Shown: positions 1 to 5,401 of the stretch, piece after piece | Layout: the number at the start of each line of letters is the position of its first letter | Position numbering within the stretch: the first letter of the stretch is position 1 | IMG/VR virus record: IMGVR_UViG_3300020172_005130 | Location: 1-28,856 of that record | Source: a virus | Reading direction: 5' to 3' (one strand) | Length of the DNA: 28,856 bases | The notes under the pieces: generated by a model | Told to the model about the DNA's origin: nothing | Seen by the model: only the letters and a program-made list of their open reading frames with translations | Databases searched by the model: none | Translations under genes and position numbers: made by a program

Positions 1-266
1 ATTCAACATTAACAATTAAGTACCAGTTAGATTTTACGTGGTAATATCACTACTACCCACAACTTCATATCTGTGGTCTTATTTGATAACTCCAAAGGCT
101 TTAATTCGGGCTGTCCCAGCCCTATAATACTACCGATGTAGCTAAAATATTATTACTTGGTTGTCGTAATAACAAGATTATTTATCATTTATGATTGACA
201 AATAATATTTTTTTTAATATAATTCGCCTTACATCCCCGTCAGACGGGGTTTTACGGCTCATCGGA
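1..266 (-). repeat. Left arm of ~260-bp inverted repeat
   Basis: This arm is about 85% identical by eye to the reverse complement of 1421-1690. Both arms keep a GGGCTG-NNN-CAGCCC hairpin with different loop bases, a CTAC/GTAG hairpin next to it, and a block around CTTTGGAGTTATCAAATAAG. This copy has a perfect CCCCGTC-TGA-rich stem (CCCCGTC / GACGGGG) at 233-249. Retention of paired bases with changed loops suggests a folded RNA or a single-strand DNA hairpin substrate. The arm overlaps the last codons of the gene ending at 252. Confidence 0.75.
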
Positions 267-791
267 TAAATATCCATTTTTAGATGTTTTAACATGTTTT
301 TTAACAAAAGATGCTAATTCTTTTGGTATCTTCGTACCGGTGTATCCACCAAAATGCATATTAAGCATTGTTGGTTTATAATTATTTTCTTTTATCATAG
401 TCTGATTTGATACAATGAAGATTCCTAATTCTTTATCAAATGATTTATGCCAAGTTGGTATTAACGTATCAACCATTCTATGGCACAACTTAGTTCTGCT
501 AGGTTCCTCACTACTGAACACAATTTTACGAATAGTGATAGCACTTAATATTGCAATTACAGTAGAAAAAACATTGTATTGATCCCCAGTATTAGTTATT
601 TTTACTGTATCATACTTGTTATTTTCCCCCTTTGATAATGCAAATCCTATTTCCCAAGTAAATTCATCAAGTTCACTAGCTTCAAATGTATAAGTTTTAT
701 TATTTATTTCAAAAATTGCTTGGTGATAATCATTGCTATCGAAAATCCATTCATAGGGTGCTGGTTTGTCAAATAATTCATTTATTTTCAT
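252..791 (-). CDS. Conserved phage hypothetical protein with MKINELF N-terminus
   Basis: A 179-aa protein starting at MKINELFDKPAPYEW. The frame is open to an ATG at 833, but the extra residues there come from a GC-rich palindrome and look non-native. The pattern 'YDTVKITNTGDQYNVFSTVIAIL...' followed by 'FSSEEPSRTKLCHRMVDTL' resembles a hypothetical family I know from T4-like and jumbo phages, in which a predicted beta-rich first half precedes an SxxxSRxxLYxRM-type motif. The function is unknown. The N-terminus resembles the T4 capsid-targeting sequence seen on internal head proteins, and two rightward genes at 4143 and 4439 share it. The C-terminal codons (SDEP-stop) lie inside the inverted repeat. 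Confidence 0.7.
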   Translation of the reverse strand: MKINELFDKPAPYEWIFDSNDYHQAIFEINNKTYTFEASELDEFTWEIGFALSKGENNKYDTVKITNTGDQYNVFSTVIAILSAITIRKIVFSSEEPSRTKLCHRMVDTLIPTWHKSFDKELGIFIVSNQTMIKENNYKPTMLNMHFGGYTGTKIPKELASFVKKHVKTSKNGYLSDEP

Positions 792-809
792 AATGTATTT
801 ATTCATAGG

Positions 810-827
810 AGGGGAACATGTTCCCCT
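810..827. promoter_or_regulatory. Perfect 18-bp palindrome
   Basis: AGGGGAACATGTTCCCCT is a perfect palindrome just upstream of the likely start of the leftward gene 252-791. Its core GAACATGTTC has the form of a dyad repressor site (similar in shape to GAAC-N4-GTTC LexA boxes of Gram-positives). Palindromes this long have no loop as RNA, so a DNA operator for a dimeric repressor is the simpler reading. No cognate repressor is visible in the window. Confidence 0.45.
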
Positions 828-939
828 GTTCATCGCTATCGCTCTTCACTATTCTCTTATTATCAAGAGTAATAAATGTTTTTAATACTATTCAACTAGA
901 TTACGAGCATACTTTGCCCCACAGAGGGGGCAAAAAATA

Positions 940-1317
940 AAATTTCAACTGAGTTGACTTCACACTGATATTACACTATTACAGAGGCGGTCAGCCGGTA
1001 CCTCGAAGTGCTGTCTTTATCTGACGGCGGGTTCATTCATACATATCAGCGCACAAATGTCCGTAGGGTTCTTATCCCTTCTTTAGCCTATTTTTCCATT
1101 GCTCAAACATTCGAAATCGGTTTTATGAAGGCATATCCGATCATCATCCACAACACAAGGTGTGGGTAGTCAAATGAGTCATTGCTTCAGCACAATTGTT
1201 TCCATCTACGCGAAGAACATTCCGTATCTCTGGGCACTATTTTTCCTTACCAGTGCGAGTTTTATCTGAAGTGTATTGCCTAATGATATGCCTGAGATTG
1301 AGCCTTAATATGTGACT
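940..1317 (-). ncRNA. Candidate structured non-coding RNA
   Basis: About 380 nt without a credible gene on either strand and visibly richer in GC than its surroundings. A good sigma70 promoter (1318-1346) points leftward into it. The leftward transcript contains several hairpins: GCACT...AGTGC near 1225-1255, CCACACC...TTGTGTTGTGG near 1140-1165, ATCGG...CCGAT near 1110-1140 and GGG-ATAAGAA-CCC near 1065-1080. I found no RNase P, 6S, SRP, group I or group II signatures. A weaker plus-strand promoter (954-982) also points into it, so strand is not certain. It could also be decayed coding DNA. Confidence 0.4.
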
Positions 1318-1346
1318 ATTATACTCCTTACTCAGGCATTTGTCTA
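1318..1346 (-). promoter_or_regulatory. Sigma70-type promoter, -10 between inverted repeat arms
   Basis: On the minus strand TAGACA (1341-1346) is followed after 17 nt by TATAAT (1318-1323). ATGCCTGAG (1288-1296) and CTCAGGCAT (1331-1339) form perfect 9-bp inverted arms flanking the -10 box. It would drive the non-coding region to its left. Confidence 0.6.
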
Positions 1347-1420
1347 GTATTTTTTAATTATGCTGCTGGATCATCGTAATACTTGTAATATCCTTCGTTT
1401 TCTTTTAAAACTCTGATTTA

Positions 1421-1690
1421 TCCACTGAGCCGTAAAACCCCGTCCTTTAGGATGTAAGGTGAATTATACATAAAAATATTATCGTTGTCAAAAAAAAGAT
1501 AAATAATATTGATATTACGAAAACCAAGTAATATCATTTTAGCTACCAATGGTAGCATGATATAGGGCTGGAACAGCCCGAATTTAAGCCTTTGGAGTTA
1601 TCAAATAAGACCAATGATATGATGTTGTGAGTAGTAGTGATATTACCACGTAAAATCGATCTGGTACTTAATTGATAATGGTGAATTAGG
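1421..1690 (+). repeat. Right arm of ~260-bp inverted repeat
   Basis: Inverted counterpart of 1-266. Reading rightward it has GAGCCGTAAAACCCCGTC, a degenerate second half of that stem, a GCTACC/GGTAGC hairpin, the GGGCTG-GAA-CAGCCC hairpin, then the shared CTTTGGAGTTATCAAATAAG block and a CTGGTACTTAATT outer end. No reading frame of useful length is found in it. The stem at the inner end is broken here but perfect in the left arm, which suggests this copy is the more decayed one. Confidence 0.75.
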
Positions 1691-1795
1691 AAGCCACGTC
1701 ATTTATGACGGGTAGTTCACTAAAGTGAAACACTACATCATCACATGCTAATTCTATCATAATTTTTCTTCCTTGGTTAATTTCAGACATAAAAA

Positions 1796-1835
1796 AACCC
1801 AAGGACCATCTTGTTTGTTCAAGATGACTTGGGTT
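1796..1835 (-). terminator. Rho-independent terminator of the tmRNA/tRNA operon
   Basis: On the minus strand AACCCAAG-TCATCTTG pairs with CAAGATGG-TCCTTGGGTT around a short AACAAA loop and is followed by seven T residues. It lies downstream of the leftward gene 1884-2246 and would end the transcript that begins at the tmRNA promoter. A T-run on the other strand suggests it can also work rightward. Confidence 0.9.
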
Positions 1836-1883
1836 AAAAAAGATTTTTTTAATTTTTTAAAAAGTCTAGTAATCTATAACATA

Positions 1884-2246
1884 TTAGATCAACGATTTGT
1901 AAAGTGAACCAGACAATTGGAAATTTGATTGCCAGCCCCATTCATCTAACACTAATTGATTGAAAGTAGTGTCATCTAACTCAATGATATCTTCAACACT
2001 TAATTCAAGCATTCTAATAGCACGAATATAGCTTTGTTCGTATGATGAAGGTGTAGCTGGTAAAGTTTTGACTTTACCAATATTGGTTAAATCACCCGTA
2101 TTAACCAGTTTCAAGTTGTTTTTGGTAATAACAACTACTGCTTTTTTGAAATCTTCAACTGATTCGATGTATTCAGCAATGTGTTTTTCTTTATTTTCTC
2201 GAATTACTGCTAGTAATTCTTCTCGTTTGATTTTTACTGTTTTCAT
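1884..2246 (-). CDS. Phage hypothetical protein, MKTVKIKREELL family
   Basis: A 120-aa protein starting MKTVKIKREELLAVIREN. An in-frame ATG eight codons upstream (2270) is possible, but neither start has a clear Shine-Dalgarno. The C-terminal part 'YIRAIRMLELSVEDIIELDDTTFNQLVLDEWGW' is a pattern I recognise from small hypothetical proteins of T4-like and other large phages; no function is established. It lies directly downstream of the tRNA and tmRNA on the same strand and ahead of the strong terminator, so it is probably co-transcribed with them. Confidence 0.75.
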   Translation of the reverse strand: MKTVKIKREELLAVIRENKEKHIAEYIESVEDFKKAVVVITKNNLKLVNTGDLTNIGKVKTLPATPSSYEQSYIRAIRMLELSVEDIIELDDTTFNQLVLDEWGWQSNFQLSGSLYKSLI

Positions 2247-2285
2247 GACGTTATTTTCTATGTTTCTCATAATAATAAATGAAAT

Positions 2286-2360
2286 TGGTGCTCTTGATGG
2301 GAATTGAACCCATTATCGTAAGTTTTAGAGGCTTTTGCTATACCAAGTAGCTTCAAGAGC
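2286..2360 (-). tRNA. Atypical tRNA, anticodon CUA (amber suppressor type)
   Basis: The minus-strand RNA has a perfect 7-bp acceptor stem (GCTCTTG / CAAGAGC), an A discriminator and an encoded CCA end (2286-2288). It has a D-arm GCTA-CTTGGTA-TAGC and a perfect T-arm ATGGG-TTCAATT-CCCAT. The 7-nt anticodon loop reads CTCTAAA, giving anticodon CUA, which reads UAG. The anticodon stem is weak: only three central pairs, with mismatches at both ends. The usual U8 and A14 are missing. It is therefore either a divergent suppressor tRNA or a decaying one. Charging identity cannot be deduced. It lies between the tmRNA and gene 1884-2246. Confidence 0.7.
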
Positions 2361-2369
2361 TGAATTATA

Positions 2370-2938
2370 AAGATAGTAGGGATTGCTCCCTACTAGGTAT
2401 TTTTGATAATAAGGTATTTCCTACCCCAGAATTCGCTGGTTATTAAGCAGCGATAGCATCAAAGATGCCATCTACAGTGTAGAATTCAAATTTTGTATTT
2501 GCTTTTGCATTTACTTTATTTTATGCCGATTAGGTCGGTCATCTTACCTGTTGCCGTCTCTAACTATTCGCCCAATCGAAACCATGACCGCCCCATAAAA
2601 TAATTAGCTATTGAAACTAACTATTTTATCGACATACATTTTTCTACCGTTCCAAGTTGATACTCATTGAATACAAACTTGGAACGGGTGGGAGTCGAAC
2701 CCACGTCTTGAACTCGTCCTCTTTGAAGGAATAACAACAATTCTTGTATGTCTATATCGCACACCCTTGCGACTTCAGCCTGATAAGAAGGTAGAGCTAA
2801 TAGGTTATAGATCTATGATTTCTAACCGTTTGCATAGACAAAATTAAATTACTAAACATTGATAATCAATACCCGACCCTCTATGAGAACCATTTCTAAA
2901 GTTCATATCAACCACTCGCAACTACGTGTTATTTAGTA
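2370..2938 (-). ncRNA. ssrA: Circularly permuted tmRNA (two-piece ssrA) precursor
   Basis: On the minus strand the 3' acceptor half comes first: T-arm GTGGG-TTCGACT-CCCAC (2688-2704) followed by CCGTTCC (2681-2687). After an ~86-nt spacer comes the 5' coding half, starting GGGGCGG (2588-2594) then TCATGGTTTCGAT, the conserved tmRNA 5' D-loop signature. GGGGCGG pairs with CCGTTCC with two G-U pairs. The tag frame ends in two TAA stops (2440-2445) and reads ANTKFEFYTVDGIFDAIAA if the resume codon is the GCA at 2500-2502; an earlier GCA (2506-2508) would add two residues. The Ala-Ala end is typical of tags read by ClpXP/ClpAP. A GNRA-like hairpin (2374-2395) may mark the 3' end. CCA is not encoded at the acceptor end. 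The permuted order is the alphaproteobacterial/cyanobacterial type. The 5' end is inferred from the promoter. Confidence 0.9.
2647..2687 (-). other. 12-bp hairpin joining tmRNA acceptor strand to the spacer
   Basis: CCGTTCCAAGTT and AACTTGGAACGG are perfectly complementary across a 17-nt loop. One arm is the tmRNA 3' acceptor strand plus discriminator; the other lies in the intervening segment that must be removed. In the precursor this perfect pairing would compete with the wobble-containing mature acceptor stem. A second weaker hairpin follows in the spacer (2596-2629). Candidate processing signal. Confidence 0.75.
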
Positions 2939-2945
2939 TTTGTAT

Positions 2946-2973
2946 ATTATAGCACATAAAAAACTAATGTCAA
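2946..2973 (-). promoter_or_regulatory. Sigma70 promoter for tmRNA operon
   Basis: Minus strand TTGACA (2968-2973), 16-nt spacer, TATAAT (2946-2951): both hexamers match consensus exactly. It places the transcript start near 2938, ahead of the acceptor half of the permuted tmRNA. Confidence 0.85.
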
Positions 2974-2980
2974 CTATATT

Positions 2981-3046
2981 TTAACGTTTTACACGTGATT
3001 TGGTTCTTGGTTTTCCTGTGATTTTATTATTTCTACTTCTAGCCAT
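2981..3046 (-). CDS. 21-residue highly basic peptide
   Basis: ATG at 3046, TAA at 2981-2983, preceded by GAGG seven bases before the start and by a near-perfect promoter at 3078-3105. The peptide starts MARSRNNKITGKPR and ends SRVKR; nine of its 21 residues are Arg or Lys. It resembles a tiny ribosome- or RNA-binding peptide, but I recognise no family. It lies immediately upstream of the tmRNA promoter and is probably also read into the tmRNA. The good start signals make it more than a chance frame; the length makes proof from sequence impossible. Confidence 0.6.
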   Translation of the reverse strand: MARSRNNKITGKPRTKSRVKR

Positions 3047-3077
3047 TTTGAGTACCTCGGTTGTTTAAGATGAGTTC

Positions 3078-3105
3078 ATTATACATCAGTCAATCTTGAT
3101 GTCAA
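3078..3105 (-). promoter_or_regulatory. Sigma70 promoter for the 21-aa peptide gene
   Basis: Minus strand TTGACA (3100-3105), 16-nt spacer, TATAAT (3078-3083), 32 nt upstream of the peptide start. It is divergent from the rightward holin-like gene block. Confidence 0.85.
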
Positions 3106-3144
3106 GTACATTTTAATAAATATAGTAATGAAGTGGAGAATTTT

Positions 3145-3579
3145 GTGGATATAGGCATACCAAATTTTGATTTTTTTAGTCTTGTACAACAATGTGGATT
3201 CCCAATAGCATTGGCGGTTGTTTGTGGATGGTTTGTGATGCAAGCAATTAAGTTAGTACTTGGATCAGTAGTGAAATCAATTAAAAAAATGACATTTTTA
3301 ATTAAATCGATGGACGGGAGAGTACGTCAAATGAATGTTGACATCATTGAAATTGATAAGTTGATATCGAAATCACTCCATGTCCAACCATTGCCTGAGA
3401 AGATTCACCATGAAGTTGCTGCGGTGATGAATAGCCATGATGTGAAACCAACACCCCCACCATCTGCCACACCTGTCCCAAAGAAATCTATAAAAGAACG
3501 ATTAAAAGACAAAATTGATGGTGTGGTAGAAAAAAATGTTGATACTATTTTAGAAAAAGTAGAAGGTATTACAAAATGA
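3145..3579 (+). CDS. Holin-like one-TM membrane protein, paralog 1
   Basis: A 144-aa protein with a GTG start at 3145, chosen because GGAG sits six bases upstream and because the resulting MDIGIPNF start matches the MDITQIAD start of the third paralog; an upstream GTG at 3133 is less likely. A hydrophobic segment (about residues 17-40, 'CGFPIALAVVCGWFVMQA') is followed by a basic region and a helical 'VDIIEIDKLISKSL' stretch, then a Pro-rich, Lys-rich tail not found in the two relatives. The layout (short N-terminus, one TM, charged tail) is like BhlA/UviB-type small holin-like proteins. Its stop overlaps the next start (ATGA). Lysis or membrane role is inference. Confidence 0.65.
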   Translation: MDIGIPNFDFFSLVQQCGFPIALAVVCGWFVMQAIKLVLGSVVKSIKKMTFLIKSMDGRVRQMNVDIIEIDKLISKSLHVQPLPEKIHHEVAAVMNSHDVKPTPPPSATPVPKKSIKERLKDKIDGVVEKNVDTILEKVEGITK

Positions 3580-3860
3580 GCCCAGAATTAATTAAATTTT
3601 TTTCAGATACTTTAACACCTATTATTGGAAGTTGTGTACTAGGTGCATTTATATTTACAGCATTGAAGTTTGTGTTAGGTGATGTGATAACAGCGGTAAG
3701 AACATTTGCTAGTATAGTTACCGCATTGGAAAACAGGGTTAAAATAACATCCAATGAATTGATAAAGATTGATGTTACTGTATCAGCAAAACTAGGGTTA
3801 AGACCTGATTTAGACCGTATTGCTAGAAGTGACGGGAAGTTGGATGCGAGAAAGGATTAA
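3576..3860 (+). CDS. Holin-like one-TM membrane protein, paralog 2
   Basis: A 94-aa protein. It has an N-terminal amphipathic stretch, a TM segment 'IIGSCVLGAFIFTALKFVLG', then 'NRVKITSNELIKIDVTVSAKLGL', which aligns with the IDKLISKSL and DADMLRITAKLNTVL regions of the genes on either side. It is translationally coupled to the upstream gene through an ATGA overlap. No cytoplasmic domain large enough for an enzyme. Probably one component of a three-gene membrane set. Confidence 0.65.
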   Translation: MSPELIKFFSDTLTPIIGSCVLGAFIFTALKFVLGDVITAVRTFASIVTALENRVKITSNELIKIDVTVSAKLGLRPDLDRIARSDGKLDARKD

Positions 3861-3873
3861 ATAGGAATAAAAT

Positions 3874-4128
3874 ATGGATATTACACAAATAGCAGATATT
3901 ATAAACCGTTATGGATTTCCAATAATTGCCGCAGGATATATGTTAAAGATGGTAAAATATGTATGGGATTTTACCATTAATGAAATTAATCCGGTATTAG
4001 TTGACGCAAATAAGGAATTAATTTCACTTATTGATAAAATTCGATTATGTGACGCAGATATGTTAAGAATAACTGCAAAATTGAATACCGTATTACAGAT
4101 GAGAGAAACCGAACATAAAGATAAATAA
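3874..4128 (+). CDS. Holin-like one-TM membrane protein, paralog 3
   Basis: An 84-aa protein, MDITQIADIINRYGFPIIAAG at the N-terminus, with one TM segment (about residues 14-32) and an aspartate-containing amphipathic C-terminal helix ending in charged residues. The GFPIxxA motif is shared with the first paralog (CGFPIALA). It follows the second paralog after 13 nt. The function is unknown; the size and topology fit a phage holin or antiholin. Confidence 0.65.
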   Translation: MDITQIADIINRYGFPIIAAGYMLKMVKYVWDFTINEINPVLVDANKELISLIDKIRLCDADMLRITAKLNTVLQMRETEHKDK

Positions 4129-4142
4129 AATTGGACTAATAT

Positions 4143-4439
4143 ATGAGAGCAAGTGAATTTATACATGAAGATTGGCAAAAAGTCAATAAGAAAGATAAAA
4201 CTGATGGTATGAGTAAAAAAGCGGTTAATGCATATAGAAAAGAAAATCCAGGTTCAAAATTAAAAACTGCCGTTACTAAAAAACCTAGTGAATTAAAAAA
4301 AGGTAGTAAGGATGCTAACAGACGTAAAAGTTTTTGTGCAAGAATGAGTGGAATGAAAAAAGCACATGCCAGTGCAGAGACTAAACGAGATCCAGAAAGT
4401 CCGATTAATAAAGCATTGCGTAGATGGAATTGTGAATAA
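4143..4439 (+). CDS. Small basic phage protein (KSFCARMSGM family)
   Basis: A 98-aa, strongly basic protein with C-terminal motif 'RRKSFCARMSGMKKAHASA' and ending PINKALRRWNCE. This is a pattern I know from small conserved proteins of T4-like cyanophages (I believe DUF6321); the family name should be checked. The MRASEFIHEDW start resembles the T4 capsid-targeting sequence (MKTYQEFI), so it could be a DNA-binding internal head protein. Its stop codon overlaps the ATG of the next gene by one base. Confidence 0.75.
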   Translation: MRASEFIHEDWQKVNKKDKTDGMSKKAVNAYRKENPGSKLKTAVTKKPSELKKGSKDANRRKSFCARMSGMKKAHASAETKRDPESPINKALRRWNCE

Positions 4440-4822
4440 TGAAAATAAGTGAAGTTATATCAGCTCAAACATCTGACTTGGCCATTAATGAATTAGTAAG
4501 ATATGTTAATGACAAATGGAATAAAATTGGGTTGCAAGTTGATTTTGGTACACATTTTGGAAGACGGATTAATGATGAAAGAAATAATCCACCAATAGAT
4601 GTTCAAGAAGTTGCTAAATTATTTGACAAGATGTTTATAAATGCAGGTAAAGCAATTTCAAGATTACCAATAGGTTTCAAATCAGTGATGAATGACCCAG
4701 ACACCCATATTAATGTTATGTTTAAGATAGTGGAGGGTGGTGGTCATAAAGTTTTAATGCTGACATCAATTATTAGAAAATCTAAATTTAGATCTAATAC
4801 AAAAGTATTCAGAGAAGATTAA
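4439..4822 (+). CDS. Phage hypothetical protein, MKISEVI N-terminus
   Basis: A 127-aa protein. Central motif 'DFGTHFGRRINDERNNPPIDVQEVAKLF' is followed by 'VMNDPDTHINVMFKI' and a basic end. I recall similar proteins (HFxxRxNDxRN..I...E..) in T4-like phages but no function. The MKISEVIS start again resembles a capsid-targeting N-terminus. It is the last gene of the rightward block and faces the leftward gene ending at 4936. Confidence 0.7.
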   Translation: MKISEVISAQTSDLAINELVRYVNDKWNKIGLQVDFGTHFGRRINDERNNPPIDVQEVAKLFDKMFINAGKAISRLPIGFKSVMNDPDTHINVMFKIVEGGGHKVLMLTSIIRKSKFRSNTKVFRED

Positions 4823-4879
4823 AAGAATTGCCGTAGGACCGTGACTATGTTACGAAGGCGATAGGTATCTACTACCTTT

Positions 4880-4906
4880 GGAACGCTGAATCGCTACCAG
4901 CGTTCC
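4880..4906. terminator. Hairpin between convergent gene blocks
   Basis: GGAACGCTG and CAGCGTTCC form a perfect 9-bp stem with a 9-nt loop. A smaller AGGTA/TACCT hairpin lies just upstream. It is in the 113-nt gap between convergent genes, where a bidirectional terminator is expected. No long T-run follows on either strand, so the terminator function is inferred from place and stem. Confidence 0.5.
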
Positions 4907-4935
4907 ATAAAACGTAGTATTATTTTGAATGTATT

Positions 4936-5076
4936 TTATTTTTTTGATACTAATAAATCCCAGATAGCAATAACACCTAATTCTATAAAACTAATAAGTG
5001 AAACTCCCAAAATTATTAATAATAGAAACAATGACATTATCATTGATATTGGGTTCAAACATTTTCGCGTTCTCAT
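4936..5076 (-). CDS. 46-aa single-pass membrane protein
   Basis: ATG at 5076 preceded by AGGAAG with good spacing; stop TAA at 4936-4938. The protein has a short basic N-terminus (MRTRKCLNP), one long hydrophobic span 'IMSLFLLLIILGVSLISFIE' and a short end (WDLLVSKK). It starts just after the TAG of the cyclase C-terminal fragment, so the two are coupled. I recognise no family. The overlapping rightward frame at 4925-5122 lacks start signals and is rejected. Confidence 0.65.
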   Translation of the reverse strand: MRTRKCLNPISMIMSLFLLLIILGVSLISFIELGVIAIWDLLVSKK

Positions 5077-5083
5077 AAACTTC

Positions 5084-5350
5084 CTATTTGGTTTTTGCTA
5101 CGTAAATTCCATTCCAATCTAATGGACATTCCCCAGAAATACGTTCTAACATTAATTGATAATAATGTTGAAGATCACCAGATTGTTCCGCTAGATATGT
5201 ACAAATAACGGCAGCAGATTTCCAGTCTCCGGCATAATATGCTTCAAGATATAATTGATGTTCTGGCAACGTATTGGCTATTGTATAGATACGAATACCT
5301 TCAGATTTGCCCTTAACTGCAACGCGATCAATTTCTACATAATCACACAT
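5084..5350 (-). CDS. C-terminal fragment of a class III adenylate cyclase, expressed separately
   Basis: An 88-aa frame starting MCDYVEIDRVAVKGKSEGIR, the beta6-beta7 end of a class III nucleotidyl cyclase catalytic domain, followed by a helical region and an ending 'CPLDWNGIYVAKTK' typical of the C-terminus of CHASE2/FecR-associated adenylate cyclases (P-x-DW-G-Y). The rest of the cyclase is 6229-7980, separated by the endonuclease gene 5402-6166. The fragment has its own ATG with GGAG eight bases upstream, so it may be made as a separate subunit rather than being dead. Its stop is TAG, one of three in the window. Confidence 0.8.
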   Translation of the reverse strand: MCDYVEIDRVAVKGKSEGIRIYTIANTLPEHQLYLEAYYAGDWKSAAVICTYLAEQSGDLQHYYQLMLERISGECPLDWNGIYVAKTK

Positions 5351-5401
5351 AATATAAACTCCATCCAATGTAATTTACAGATATAGATTTACGGTTGTAT
5401 T

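Larger units (their letters stand above)
1..1727. mobile_element. Inverted-repeat island with IS200/IS605-like hairpins, no transposase
   Basis: Two ~260-bp imperfect inverted repeats (1-266 and 1421-1690) bound this segment. Their inner ends carry a GAGCCGTAAAACCCCGTC motif followed by a hairpin partner. The outer right flank (1689-1720) has a GAAGCC-ACGTCAT-TT-ATGACG-GGTAGTTCAC layout, a form I associate with sequence just downstream of tnpB in IS200/IS605 elements. No TnpA, TnpB or IscB reading frame is present; the interior holds one phage-like gene and non-coding DNA. It may be a non-autonomous element (MITE/PATE-like) or two decayed right ends in opposite orientation. The left boundary may lie outside the window. 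The repeat is seen in sequence; the family assignment is inference. Confidence 0.4.

Noticed and set aside
818-940. A 40-codon rightward frame with AGGAGG five bases before its ATG
   Set aside because: The apparent ribosome-binding site and start are part of the 18-bp palindrome, the frame is antisense to a gene start, and the peptide shows no pattern of a real protein.
954-982. Rightward promoter TTGACT-N17-TATTAC into the non-coding segment
   Set aside because: Weaker than the leftward promoter and convergent with it; kept only as a caution about the strand of the candidate RNA.
1366-1425. Leftward frame ending NEGYYKYYDDPAA-stop, which looks like a second tmRNA tag
   Set aside because: No tRNA-like acceptor or T-arm and no GGTTTCGA signature lie at suitable distances; a stop codon is close upstream. 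Probably decayed coding sequence or chance.
4925-5122. 65-codon rightward frame
   Set aside because: It is antisense to a better-supported 46-aa leftward membrane protein gene with AGGAAG before its ATG, and lacks its own start signals.
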